Assembly: GCF_024199925.1 (NCBI RefSeq)
Contig: NZ_JANADR010000001.1
Location: forward strand, 7,815,501-7,879,500
DNA: 64,000 nt
Reading direction: 5' to 3'
Source of the DNA: Bradyrhizobium sp. CCGUVB1N3
Lineage (GTDB): Bacteria > Pseudomonadota > Alphaproteobacteria > Rhizobiales > Xanthobacteraceae
The translations under genes and the position numbers were made by a program. The number at the start of each line of letters is the position of its first letter. Position 1 is the first letter of the stretch. Positions 19,801 to 28,811 of this stretch are shown here, piece after piece. The notes below the pieces were generated by a model. The model searched no databases. It was not told the DNA's origin and saw only the letters and a program-made list of their open reading frames with translations.

Positions 19801-22800
19801 TACATCGCGAAGCGGGACGCTCGCCGATCTTCCAGGTCATGTTCAACACGTACTCCGAGGCCGCCGAACCACCCGGCCAACATGAGTTGGATCTGACATT
19901 CCGTGAATACGAGACCGGCTATGTAAAATTCGATCTGACATTGTACGCACAAGATCAGGGCGATGAAATTGCCCTCCAGCTAGCGTATGCGGAAGACATA
20001 TTTTCGAGCGATCTGATTGTCCGTATGGCCGACAATCTGCGCTGTCTGATTGCAGCCTGCATTGAGAAGCCGCTTGCGCCCATTGAAGATCTGAGCTGCC
20101 TCAGCGCGTTAGACGTCGCTATGCTAGACTCGCTAAATGGCTCGGCGCAGCCATACGAGACTGAATGCTCGCTTGTCGAGGCGTTCGAGCAAATCAGCGT
20201 CTCCAATCGGACACAGGTAGCATATTTTGGCAATTTCGGCGAGATCACATTCGGCCAACTGCGCGAGCGCGTAGCAGCTATCAGGTCGCTACTGCGAGCT
20301 TCGGACGTGAGGGCTGGCGATATGATCGCCATGGTGGTTGACCGGTCGCCTGACGTGGCGGCGGTTATTCTTGCGACACGAGCCTTGCAGGCCGTGGTTG
20401 TCCCAATATCGCCGGATTGTCCGCGTGATCGGATCGAACATATCCTGCGAGATAGTCAGGCAAAGCTCTTGGTTCACGCAAATATCGCTGAACCTGGTTT
20501 CGACGTGCCGTCGGTCTGTCTATTGACGCTGGAAGCGTCCAGCGTGGGCGCGCACGATTTTTGGCGCAGCGACAAACCATCAGATCAGGGAATTGCAAGC
20601 CTTATATACACCTCGTCCTCAACCGGGAAGCCGAAGGGGGTTCTTATACAGGAATCGGCTACTCTCAATCGGCTGAACTGGATGTGGCGACGTTTTCCCT
20701 TCGACAGTGCCGACGTTATGGTTGTCCAGAAGTCCGCTTCCCTTGTTGCGTCCGCCTGGGAGTACTTTGGGGGGCTTTTGAAGGGTGTGCCCACGCTGAT
20801 CCTGACCCAGGAGCAGTTGCTGGATCCAGATCTACTGTTATGCACGTTGGCGAAACGTCGCGTGACACATTTATTTGCCTCGCCACCACTCCTGTCCGGC
20901 ATCATTGATTCGCAAGGACGGCACCCGCGACCGACAGCCTTGCGGCTGGTCACGAGCAGCGCCGAACCGATGCCTTCCTCGCTCCCCGGCCGCTGGCGTG
21001 CACATTTCCCGGACGTGCCGTTGTGGAACTTCTACGGTGCTACGGAATGTGCATCCAATGCAGCAGTCTATGAAACATCGGACGCTTGCAACGGCTCGTC
21101 GCTTGTCCCCGTTGGGCGCCCAATCGATAACGTCAAACTCCACGTTCTCGATACCCAGTTGAAGAGAGTCCCTGTCGGAGCCCCCGGCGAACTCTGCATC
21201 GCCGGACGCTGCGTGAGCGCTGGGTACTGGCGGGATCAGGATCGGACCAACCGCTGTTTCGTCCGCAATCCCTATGATCACGGCCAATACAGCGTTCTCT
21301 ATCGAAGCGGTGATATCGCACGCATCTCAACCAGCGGTCTGCTCGAAATTTGCGGCCGGTCGGACAATCAGATCAAAATACGGGGCTTTCGCGTCGAGCT
21401 GGAGGAGGTCGAAACGGCTCTTGAGTCTCATCCTGCAATCGCAAAGGCCGCGGTGGTCGCAGACGGCATGGATAATCATCGTCGCTTGATCGCTAACGTG
21501 GTTCAGGCTCGCGACAGTCTGAGCTCTGGAGACATCATCACTCACCTGCGCCACACATTGCCGTCCTTCATGATCCCCGCCGCCTTCCGTTTGGTTGACA
21601 GCATCCCCCTTACGGCAAGTGGGAAGATAGATCGTTCTCGACTGTCGTCCGTTCCCTCCCGCGAGGTCGGGCCAGTTCCATGTGCTGAGCCCCGCACGAG
21701 AAAGGAGCGCATTCTTGCTGAGATCTGGCAGGATCTATTAGGCGCCAAGTCGGTCGGACTGGATCGGAGCTTCTTTGATATCGGCGGAGATTCTCTTCTC
21801 AGCGTTCGCTGCGTCACGCTGGCGCGCAAAGCCGGGCTGAATCTCACCGTCGAGCGGCTCCATCGAACACCGACCATCAGGGAATTGGCGGCAGACGAAG
21901 CGGTTACACGCGATGCCGTCCGTTCCCCAGACGGTTCATTGCCAGTGACCCCCGCAACCTCATCTTGGAACCGTCTTGCCGGCTTCGATGAGCATTTCAA
22001 CATCGGCGATCTGTTCTTTTTGCCCGCCGGCATCCTGAACGTCCGAACGCTGGAGCGTGCCCTTGCTCATGTCATGGATGGGCACGAAGGCCTCAGACTC
22101 CATATTGCTCGAACGGTTGAGGGCCTACGTCTGACAATCGGACCGTCCGTGGCCGAACGCCTCGTGGAAGAGATCGATCTTGTCGGAATGGACGTCCTTC
22201 AGCAGCGCAAGATAATCGAGAGCATGTCAGCAAGACGTCAGCACATGTTTCGGTTTGACGGCCAGAGGCCTCTTGTTAACGTCACCGCCTTCCGCACCGC
22301 GGAAAGCGGCGATTACTATCTGCTGGTCCTGATGCATCATTTTGTAGCGGACGGGATAGGCTATCGACTGTTCCTGGAAGCATTGGATGCGGCGTACAAC
22401 GCCCTTGCTTCGGGCCATATCGAGAGTGGTGCCGAGAACATACAAATGCTCTCTCCATGGTGGAAGCGCCTTGAGCACTATGCGAACAGCGAAGCGCCGG
22501 CCGAACTCAAATACTGGGAGGGCATTGACTACCACCAGTTCAATTTCCACGTCAGCGACACTTCATCAGGCGGCGCGAGCTTTTCGAAAGTGACCGCCAG
22601 AGAGCTTCACTATGCGCGACTTGAACGTCGCATGGACGAAGCGAACTGCCGCGCCCTTTCGGAAGATCAGGCCAAATACCATCTTGAGATCGACAAAGAA
22701 GCGACAGCCGACCTCTTCAATATTGCAGCCAGATGGGCGCATTGTCAGGACGTCGATGTCTTTCTGGCCGCTATATCTGGCGCCTTCGGACGCGTTTGCG

Positions 22801-23357
22801 GCAACCACTCGCTTTGGATCGACAACCTTACCTCAATCCGAGGTCGGGTGTTTGACGATCTCGAATCATCTCAAATCATCGGCAATATCAGCGAGCTTGT
22901 TCCGCTTCCCTTGAGACTGACAGGAACGGAGCGCCGCTCCGATCGTGCGCGCTCAATATACCGCCAGCGCAATGCCTTGCCGCGCAGGGGAATAGGGTTT
23001 CGGGCCATGAGATTCCTAAACCGAGATCCTGCCGTGCGGAGTCGGGTCGATCGCCTGCCCCTACCAAGAATTGGATTGAATTATCGAGCGGGTGTGCAGC
23101 GCCATTTTCCACGCTGTCTCCTAGCCAAGGAACCCTCTCCACTCTGGATCGGCGAAGACATGGATGAAGCGTCCGTGGGTCATCTCTTCTGGTTCGATGT
23201 CGGATATCAAGCCGGCCAGATACAGATCGAAGCAAGGTACGATTCAAGCCAAGTCGGGTATGAGCCGACCCGTAATCTTTGCGAAATATTGCAACAGGAG
23301 CTGTTGGAGACGATTAGCGAATTCGGATCAGTTCGTGGCACGTTCACCCATGAATGA
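16872..23357 (+). CDS. two-module non-ribosomal peptide synthetase (A-T-C-A-T-C/E)
   Basis: A 2161-residue synthetase. Module 1: adenylation domain (A3 motif FTSGSTGRPKG at 176, A4 FDISLWQ at 221, YGPTE near 322, RTGDLGR), carrier domain with Ser592 in LGGDSL. Module 2: condensation domain (about 625-1060) whose HHxxxDG motif reads AHEIIIDA (777-784), adenylation domain with A3 YTSSSTGKPKG (1246) and SLVASAWE in place of the usual FDxSxWE, and carrier Ser1641. The last 470 residues are a second condensation/epimerisation-type domain with an intact HHFVADG (1822-1828). There is no starter condensation and no thioesterase domain. The product should be a short (dipeptide-like) molecule or part of a larger assembly. 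Start may be ATG 16956. The exporter and phosphopantetheinyl transferase lie just downstream. Confidence 0.93.
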   Translation: MRNGGRRTPTENRSGKIPLVEGQPIDAIMAIERLASSDPERVALRYGVDALTYKALRSRSDALARTLREKVAHGAVVGYWGERDLDWATAVVAILKAGSTYLPLDPSLPVSRTSFMIEQSRCALIIGPNQLEQLSLFQASSMATPQFVTIEAALREGQTSTFVPSSSEDGVAYILFTSGSTGRPKGAMIERAALNNHLMAKIDALTLTRTDCVAQTASHCFDISLWQLLAGLCVGGCIAIIDDATLKSPVSLLQAIQQYGVTVVQFVPSMLAVFVEYLQSLAAAERVLDGLRSISTVGEPLTPGLARAWLALYPSVPILNHYGPTECADGVTHHLLSVPPALADTYVPIGKAISNLEVYVADGPRLCDTGEVGEICVSGIGVAAGYVNDDDRTKDAFGPNPFLNDPSFQRLYRTGDLGRVRSDGLLECLGRRDRQVKIRGHRIELGEIEARLSAHQLVRGAAVVASVSAGVKLTARDITRAEGETGSRRLIAYVSAPPEVAEGELQSFLAETLPAYMLPERIIHVGGIPLTSNGKVDFGALPDPTSVRPLLPTPFEEPQTELEAQLCRLWSDILRIENIGVNDEFISLGGDSLRAMLILGRLQTLLGVRADFRLVLNGTVRSLAASISTRAESKPCTAPAHGKLLRAPLTRVQEHLWFLSQLDPSARNYIIQGGLRLRGIIDPAAFNRAWTDVVHSHQALSARFTDENGPVQLFDAPQCASLQLVDASHLTAQEAEELVSELRRTELNASFDLGEGHLFRARMIRFGPDNHLILITAHEIIIDAWSISVLLRDLRQGYVDPAAFLPENRASLSAYALWETQHTTTEALANQRNYWRRQIGDDPPVLSLGTGRARLQTNSYRGASHAVLLGSELSNQVREFARRHRCTTSTTLLACFKLLLRMYSGQDDIIVGIPHAVRDQPGSTEIVGFFLNMLPIRTAIDVDQSFAAHVSRVQGLVSSAIANSAYPFGWMVRDARVHREAGRSPIFQVMFNTYSEAAEPPGQHELDLTFREYETGYVKFDLTLYAQDQGDEIALQLAYAEDIFSSDLIVRMADNLRCLIAACIEKPLAPIEDLSCLSALDVAMLDSLNGSAQPYETECSLVEAFEQISVSNRTQVAYFGNFGEITFGQLRERVAAIRSLLRASDVRAGDMIAMVVDRSPDVAAVILATRALQAVVVPISPDCPRDRIEHILRDSQAKLLVHANIAEPGFDVPSVCLLTLEASSVGAHDFWRSDKPSDQGIASLIYTSSSTGKPKGVLIQESATLNRLNWMWRRFPFDSADVMVVQKSASLVASAWEYFGGLLKGVPTLILTQEQLLDPDLLLCTLAKRRVTHLFASPPLLSGIIDSQGRHPRPTALRLVTSSAEPMPSSLPGRWRAHFPDVPLWNFYGATECASNAAVYETSDACNGSSLVPVGRPIDNVKLHVLDTQLKRVPVGAPGELCIAGRCVSAGYWRDQDRTNRCFVRNPYDHGQYSVLYRSGDIARISTSGLLEICGRSDNQIKIRGFRVELEEVETALESHPAIAKAAVVADGMDNHRRLIANVVQARDSLSSGDIITHLRHTLPSFMIPAAFRLVDSIPLTASGKIDRSRLSSVPSREVGPVPCAEPRTRKERILAEIWQDLLGAKSVGLDRSFFDIGGDSLLSVRCVTLARKAGLNLTVERLHRTPTIRELAADEAVTRDAVRSPDGSLPVTPATSSWNRLAGFDEHFNIGDLFFLPAGILNVRTLERALAHVMDGHEGLRLHIARTVEGLRLTIGPSVAERLVEEIDLVGMDVLQQRKIIESMSARRQHMFRFDGQRPLVNVTAFRTAESGDYYLLVLMHHFVADGIGYRLFLEALDAAYNALASGHIESGAENIQMLSPWWKRLEHYANSEAPAELKYWEGIDYHQFNFHVSDTSSGGASFSKVTARELHYARLERRMDEANCRALSEDQAKYHLEIDKEATADLFNIAARWAHCQDVDVFLAAISGAFGRVCGNHSLWIDNLTSIRGRVFDDLESSQIIGNISELVPLPLRLTGTERRSDRARSIYRQRNALPRRGIGFRAMRFLNRDPAVRSRVDRLPLPRIGLNYRAGVQRHFPRCLLAKEPSPLWIGEDMDEASVGHLFWFDVGYQAGQIQIEARYDSSQVGYEPTRNLCEILQQELLETISEFGSVRGTFTHE

Positions 23358-23398
23358 GCCGGATGTGAAAAGTCGCCGTCGAGAGCGATCGCGATGTG

Positions 23399-24778
23399 AT
23401 GACAATGAAGAGTCCGCACCCTGACCTATCGGACCCAAATCTCTCGAGTCTCATTCTGCGGCTCGCCATTCCCTCTGTTGTTGGCTTATCGATCAACGCG
23501 CTACAGCAGGTCGTCAACGCGATCTTTGTTGGCGCACTTGGCGCACAGGCGATTGCAGCTGTCAGCATGGCCTTGCCAATTGTGGTCCTGCTCGCGGCGG
23601 CTGGACAGGGGATCGGTGTTGGAACAGCATCGATCATATCCCGTCATCTTGGCGCTGGTGAGTACCTGGAGGCGAGTAAAGACGCGAGCACCGCACTTGC
23701 GCTCGCGGCTCCGATCGGTATCACTATTACGTTGGCTCTGCTTCCAAGCCTGCGAGGGATCTTCTTAACGCTCGGCGCGACTCCAACCATCCTGCCCATG
23801 GCGCTCGACTACGCAGCGACGCTTTTGTTCGGGTACACGTTGATGCTTCTCAATATCGTCAACGGATTTGTTGTCAGAGCCGAAGGCAATACACGATTCA
23901 GCATGTGGACGATGGTTGCCGCCTTCATACTGAACGCTGTGCTTGATCCCATATTCATATTCCTACTGGACCTCGGTGTGCGAGGCGCGGCCCTCGCAAC
24001 GCTGGTGTCCCAGATCGCTGCGATCAGCCTCTATATCGCGTATTTTACGACGCTCCGCGGGATAGTCCTCGTCAGGATGTCTCACGTCTCGTTGCAAGCC
24101 GATCGCATCAGACAGCTCGCCTCGATAGGTGCGCCGGCGTCCACGACCAGTATTTTATCTGCTATTGCCGTGATGCTCTTATACGGAGCTGCCGCACCGT
24201 TCGGGGACGAGTCCATCGCGGCCGTGGGAATAGCTGTGCGGATCTTGACGATCGGCGCACTGCCTATCACTGGCTTCTGTATAGGCTCTCAAGCTGTCCT
24301 CGGTTTCGGCTGGGGCGCACGGGACTTTGCTCGAGTGCTGAAGGCTGCGAAGCTCATACTCTCTATAAATGTCGCTTTTTCGGTTGCGTATTCTGCAGCC
24401 GTTATGACTTTTGCCCGGCCTTTGGTCAACCTGTTCAGCGATAGCGATAAGGTCAGGGAAATTGGCATCTCGACCTGCATCGTCTTCCATCTGTTTTTTG
24501 GACTTTTTGGTATTGAGAGTTTCGTGACGACGATGCTTCATTCGTTCGGGAGAGCGCGCCTCAGTGCGGTTGTGTCCTTCGCGAGGCAAGGCTATCTTTT
24601 CATCCCGGCCGTACTGTTATTCCCGGTCATATCGGGTTTCAACGGAGTGCTGGCCAGTCAAGCAATCGCTGAACTGGGCGCCGGAATGATCGCGCTGTTT
24701 GTCATGTTCCACCAGTTCGCTGAGCTCAGACGGGCGCTCCGGCACCCTGCTTCAGGACCAATCGAGATTGTGGGGTGA
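23399..24778 (+). CDS. MATE-family efflux transporter
   Basis: About 459 residues with twelve hydrophobic segments arranged as two similar halves, the MATE architecture (first half ILRLAIPSVVGLSINALQQV, AGQGIGVGTASIISRHLGAG; second half GFCIGSQAVLGFGWGARDFAR). It should extrude a small molecule in exchange for Na+ or H+. It starts about 40 bases after the NRPS stop on the same strand, so it is probably co-transcribed and exports the NRPS product. Confidence 0.92.
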   Translation: MTMKSPHPDLSDPNLSSLILRLAIPSVVGLSINALQQVVNAIFVGALGAQAIAAVSMALPIVVLLAAAGQGIGVGTASIISRHLGAGEYLEASKDASTALALAAPIGITITLALLPSLRGIFLTLGATPTILPMALDYAATLLFGYTLMLLNIVNGFVVRAEGNTRFSMWTMVAAFILNAVLDPIFIFLLDLGVRGAALATLVSQIAAISLYIAYFTTLRGIVLVRMSHVSLQADRIRQLASIGAPASTTSILSAIAVMLLYGAAAPFGDESIAAVGIAVRILTIGALPITGFCIGSQAVLGFGWGARDFARVLKAAKLILSINVAFSVAYSAAVMTFARPLVNLFSDSDKVREIGISTCIVFHLFFGLFGIESFVTTMLHSFGRARLSAVVSFARQGYLFIPAVLLFPVISGFNGVLASQAIAELGAGMIALFVMFHQFAELRRALRHPASGPIEIVG

Positions 24779-25301
24779 CCTGACAACACATGTCACCGGA
24801 GCCCAGAGCATGAGGCCTAGCCGGGGAGGCGTTGCGCTCCAAAGTCATGACGAGCGCTATGTGCAGAAGTCATGCGCAATAGTATTCGTCTTGAGCGTTA
24901 GCGCTGGGTGTTGCAGGCCACCGCAACGACAGTCGGCAGCGGACGCCGAGCCGGACCTGCGAGCCAGCCGAGATTGGTACCGCGTGATCCCTTGGGTCAT
25001 TCTATTTTGAGAAGGAGTTCGCTGCCTGGCTCGCCTCGGCTCGGCCTCGAACCATTCGCGCAGCTGGGGCGTAACCGCGCCACGTAGCCGAGAACGATCT
25101 AAAGCCGCGGCGCAAAAACATGCGGTACATTTCCCCACCGCTCGCAACGAGTGCAGCTGTTGCGCTTCCTCAAGAAAAGGAACTTCGGATCGCATATCGC
25201 CCCACGAGCACACAAAGCGCGTGCCAGCTTTCAGCGAAATGACCGAATGCTATTGACGTCGTCTCAGGCGCACGACCGCGAGAGAAGGGGCTTGTCCATC
25301 T
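24779..25301. other. gene-free spacer between exporter and PPTase genes
   Basis: About 520 bases with no supported gene; only short frames without motifs are present. Confidence 0.45.
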
Positions 25302-26033
25302 ATGAAAGCGCTCACGACGTTAGGAGCCGCCATCGGCACAGCTTTGGCGCACGAGATCAGCTTTTCGGGCGGACCAATATATGATCCCGCTCCCCCTCTG
25401 TTTCCCCTTGAAGCGAAAATGTTGGGAAACGTAGCCCTGCGCCGTCGGCGTGAATTCGCTTGGGGGCGGCATCACGCTCACGAGGCATTGCATCGCCTCG
25501 GCTTCACTCCTGTTCCGATTTTGTCTAGAAGTGATCGGGCTCCGCTTTGGCCTCTTGGAGTCGTCGGGAGCATTTCCCACTCTTCTTCCGACTGTGGCGC
25601 CGTTGCGGGACGCTCAAGGAACGTCCTCGCTCTGGGATTAGACATCGAAGATGAAGAGCCGCTCGGAGCCGACCTTCTGCCAATCATATGCACCTCCGCG
25701 GAACTACAGCGTCGGGAATGGTCCAGCAATCGCTTTGGCCCGAAACTAATCTTCGTCATCAAGGAAGCTGTATACAAGTCCTATTCGCCAGAAACCGGTG
25801 AATTCCTCGATTTTCAAGATGTCAGTGTCAGGGCAGGTGACCAGAGTGGGTTGTTCGAGGCGGAGATCATCAATCCGGAAAAACCTACAAGTTTCGGCAG
25901 CCGCACTATCAATGGAATTTATCTCCCGTTTCTCGGAGGCATCCTTGCATTGGCGGTGCGATTTCGAGGCTCGGAGTGTAGCGCTACGAAGCTTGCAAAC
26001 CTTGCCCGGGGCATTCGCGTGGAAATGGGTTGA
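25302..26033 (+). CDS. 4'-phosphopantetheinyl transferase (EntD/Sfp type)
   Basis: A 243-residue enzyme that transfers the phosphopantetheine arm of CoA to the serine of carrier domains. Motifs are RRREFAWGRHHAHEAL (48-63), WPLGVVGSISHS (83-94), GLDIEDEE with metal ligands Asp114 and Glu116, and IKEAVYKSY with Lys154, Glu155 and Lys159. The order and spacing are those of EntD-like enzymes. AGAGAAGGGG precedes the ATG. Its position behind the NRPS suggests it activates Ser592 and Ser1641 of that protein. Confidence 0.92.
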   Translation: MKALTTLGAAIGTALAHEISFSGGPIYDPAPPLFPLEAKMLGNVALRRRREFAWGRHHAHEALHRLGFTPVPILSRSDRAPLWPLGVVGSISHSSSDCGAVAGRSRNVLALGLDIEDEEPLGADLLPIICTSAELQRREWSSNRFGPKLIFVIKEAVYKSYSPETGEFLDFQDVSVRAGDQSGLFEAEIINPEKPTSFGSRTINGIYLPFLGGILALAVRFRGSECSATKLANLARGIRVEMG

Positions 26034-26379
26034 TCCGGTAGGCATTGGTGCCCGCTAGACAGTCGATGCGGCGGCCTGCCGTTGCCGACGACGATGGTCG
26101 TCCTGCATTCACGTCAGACGTCGAGGAGGAGGAGGGGGCATTGACCGGGTTGTCCTCGCGCCTGAACGTATAAGCAGCTCTATCTGTTCAACGGGCACAG
26201 CGGGCGGCAGCAGGGATCCTGTCGTCGTTTTCGTTCCGAAGAATTGCCAGCGGCTTTGCGGTGCCTGCCACAATGTTTAATTCGACCTTGTCGACCCGCG
26301 TGAAAATCAGGCTTCGCTGCCTCATCAGCATTTCCGCGTCCACAATTCATGCCCGCGGCTTGTTGTTCGGCCATTGTCG

Positions 26380-26545
26380 GCCGGCGGCCTGCTCACAAAC
26401 CGCTTCTGCATCCGCCGCATCCGTCCTGTTCGGCTGGACATAAGGCGTCACATAGGGGGCACCATGCGGACCAAATGTCGCAGCGAGGTAATCTCTTGCC
26501 CAGAGCGGGCCCTTGCAAAAGCCATGAAAAAAGTCTGAGAGAACT
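26380..26545 (-). pseudogene. IS110-family transposase fragment
   Basis: The minus-strand frame reads CKGPLWARDYLAATFGPHG followed by PYVTPYVQPNRTDAADAEAV, matching the N-terminal DEDD-type domain of IS110 transposases (Y..PYVK...NDAADAEA). It stops shortly after and no further part is recognisable. Confidence 0.65.
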
Positions 26546-26693
26546 CTGATCCTTAAGCGAACGAACCCAATCCCTGAACCGTTCTATCGCGGCCCCAGAG
26601 TTGGGCTTTCGCTGGCAATGCACTATCGGGCAGCCGAATACTCATATGCTTCAATCGGAGTCTGCGCCTTGCATCGGAGGATCGGCTAACCCA

Positions 26694-27470
26694 ATGATTA
26701 AAGCTTGGCTGGACTTTCCGATATTTGAATTGTTCGCGGTCCTCATCACTCTTTACGCAACGACCGGCGCTGTCATTGTGATCGCGAGTTTCAGCCCCGC
26801 AACGGTTGTGCCGATGCGCCGCGTAGAAGGCGTGGTCGCTCCGTTCTTCGGCACGGTCGGAGTGTTGTTTGCGTTCCTCACCGGATTTTTGGCCAATGAT
26901 ATAACCGATCGCAACCGTCAAGCGGCCCGCGCGGTGCAGTCAGAGGCGGCGGAGCTGCGCAACATCTACGCTGTTAGCCATGCGTCCGTCTCGGATATGG
27001 CCAGCCTCCGCTCAGTGGTTGCGAAATACGTCGCCGCCCTCGTGGACGATGAGTGGCCGGCGATGGCACAGGACCAGAAGGCCGATTCGCCTGGTCCCGC
27101 CTATGACGCCTTGCTGCGAGAAGTGAGTGATCCGCAGATCGCTCAAGCAGCGGGCGGGGCAGTGCAGACGGCCTTGTTAAATGCCGCAGTCGGAGCGGGC
27201 AGCGCGCGCTCCGAACGGCTCGCCTTGGCTTCCGACCGCACCATCGATGCCAAATGGATACTCGTCCTCATCCTTGGCGTGGTCACACAAATATCGATCG
27301 GATTGGTGCACCTGAAGAAGGTCGGTGCGCAAATTACGGCACTAACCGTGTTCTCAATCGCCGTCGTGATAGCGCTGGGACTCATCGGCCTGCAAGAGCG
27401 TCCGTTTTCCGGTGATATCCGAGTAGAACCGGGACCACTGGCAGAGCTCACCAAAATCGCAGCGGAATGA
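26694..27470 (+). CDS. DUF4239 (bestrophin-like) membrane protein
   Basis: About 258 residues from the ATG at 26694; an ATG at 26646 would add 16. Two N-terminal membrane segments (FELFAVLITLYATTGAVIVI and FFGTVGVLFAFLTGFLAND), a soluble helical middle (SEAAELRNIYAVSH) and two C-terminal membrane segments (KWILVLILGVVTQISIGLVH, ALTVFSIAVVIALGLIG) match the DUF4239 pattern. Function is unknown; the fold is thought to resemble bestrophin anion channels. It lies downstream of the PPTase on the same strand but is separated from it by an IS110 remnant, so a link to the NRPS is doubtful. Confidence 0.65.
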   Translation: MIKAWLDFPIFELFAVLITLYATTGAVIVIASFSPATVVPMRRVEGVVAPFFGTVGVLFAFLTGFLANDITDRNRQAARAVQSEAAELRNIYAVSHASVSDMASLRSVVAKYVAALVDDEWPAMAQDQKADSPGPAYDALLREVSDPQIAQAAGGAVQTALLNAAVGAGSARSERLALASDRTIDAKWILVLILGVVTQISIGLVHLKKVGAQITALTVFSIAVVIALGLIGLQERPFSGDIRVEPGPLAELTKIAAE

Positions 27471-27554
27471 AGATGCATCAGCTTCTTACAGTGAATGCAA
27501 ACCATTTCCGCGTTGATGCAACCGGGAGATTTGTCGTACTGACGTTGTGGTGAA

Positions 27555-27815
27555 CTCGATCGCCGTACCGCTTTTTGGTATCGATGTCAGGTTCTTCGAC
27601 GCCCTCGCCGCGCCATTCGAAGCCGACCTCGGCAAATGCGAACGCGACCATCTCGCGCACCGACCGCGGCTCGCCGGTTCCGGGCTTGTCGGCCTGCGGG
27701 ATCATGTGCTGTCTTCGACATGATCTCGTGCATGCCTTCAGTCGCGGCTGGCGTCGAGGTCGTCGAGATAGAGCGAATCCTCCAGGCCGGCCTCAATGCG
27801 GCGGCGCGGGTGCTC
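27555..27815 (-). pseudogene. decayed partial copy of gmd
   Basis: Minus-strand frames contain RRIEAGLEDSLYLDDLDASRD and then EPRSVREMVAFAFAEVG and EWRGEGVEEPDIDTK. These correspond to [37 protein letters not shown] and [15 protein letters not shown] in the intact gmd at 28792-29877. Stops and an indel interrupt it. It sits just downstream of fcl, so a gmd-fcl block was probably once duplicated and then deleted. Confidence 0.8.
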
Positions 27816-27863
27816 TGACGGGCGACAAGTCCCGCCGTGGACTTTTTATCCGTACAATCTTCT

Positions 27864-28811
27864 TCAGTCGTTGCCTGTTGTCAGAAAGGCCCGGTAAGCC
27901 TGCTGGATGCCATCTTTCAGGGAGGTTTTCGCGCGCCAGCCCAGCTTTGCGAGTCGGTTGACGTCGAGCAACTTGCGGGGCGTACCGTCGGGACGCGAGG
28001 TGTCGAAAGTGATTTCACCTCGATAGCCGACGATGTCGGCAACGACGCGGGCGAAGTCGCCGATGGTGATGTCCTCACCGGTGCCGATGTTGACGAGATC
28101 GGCCCTCGAATAGGTCTTCATCAGATGCACGCAGGCATCCGCCATGTCGTCGACATAGAGGAATTCACGGCGTGGCGCGCCCGTGCCCCACACCATGACG
28201 CTTCTTTTATCAGCGACTTTGGCTTCGTGAAAGCGGCGGATCAGGGCTGCGACGACGTGGCTATATTCGGGGTGGTAGTTGTCGCCGGGGCCGTACAGGT
28301 TGCTCGGCATCACGCTGATGAAGTCGCTTCCGTACTGACTGCGATAGGCTTCCACCATCTTGATGCCGGCGATCTTGGCGATTGCATAGGGCTCATTGGT
28401 GGGCTCGAGCGGACCGGTCAGCACCATATCCTCGCGCAGCGGCTGGGGCGCAAGTTTTGGATAGATGCACGAGGAGCCCAGGAACATCAGCTTCTCGACA
28501 TCATTGAGATGAGCGGCGTGGATCAGATTCGCGGCGATCGCAATGTTGTCGTAGATGAACTCGGCACGCAGTGTATCATTTGCCACGATGCCGCCGACCT
28601 TGGCGGCAGCCAAGAACACGACCTGTGGCCGTGCCTTGGCGAACCAGCCAAACACCTGAGCCTGGTCGCGCAGATCGACCTCGCTTCGCTCCAAGATGAC
28701 GAGGCGCGCATCTTCCTGCACAAGGCGCCGCATGAGCGCGGCCCCGACCATACCGCGATGGCCGGCGACATAGACGGATTTCCCTTTCAGCTCAAACGGT
28801 GTGGCGGCCAC
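27864..28811 (-). CDS. nolK: GDP-L-fucose synthase
   Basis: A 315-residue bifunctional epimerase-reductase converting GDP-4-keto-6-deoxymannose to GDP-L-fucose with NADPH. It has the short-chain-dehydrogenase nucleotide motif [16 protein letters not shown], the active-site SSCIYPK, the YxxxK pair in YAIAKIAG, and NLYGPGDNY. Start overlaps the end of gmd by 20 bases, so the two are one transcriptional unit. In Bradyrhizobium this pair (noeL-nolK) supplies GDP-fucose for the fucosyl group of Nod factor; the fucosyltransferase gene nodZ is not in the window. Confidence 0.9.
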   Translation of the reverse strand: MAATPFELKGKSVYVAGHRGMVGAALMRRLVQEDARLVILERSEVDLRDQAQVFGWFAKARPQVVFLAAAKVGGIVANDTLRAEFIYDNIAIAANLIHAAHLNDVEKLMFLGSSCIYPKLAPQPLREDMVLTGPLEPTNEPYAIAKIAGIKMVEAYRSQYGSDFISVMPSNLYGPGDNYHPEYSHVVAALIRRFHEAKVADKRSVMVWGTGAPRREFLYVDDMADACVHLMKTYSRADLVNIGTGEDITIGDFARVVADIVGYRGEITFDTSRPDGTPRKLLDVNRLAKLGWRAKTSLKDGIQQAYRAFLTTGND

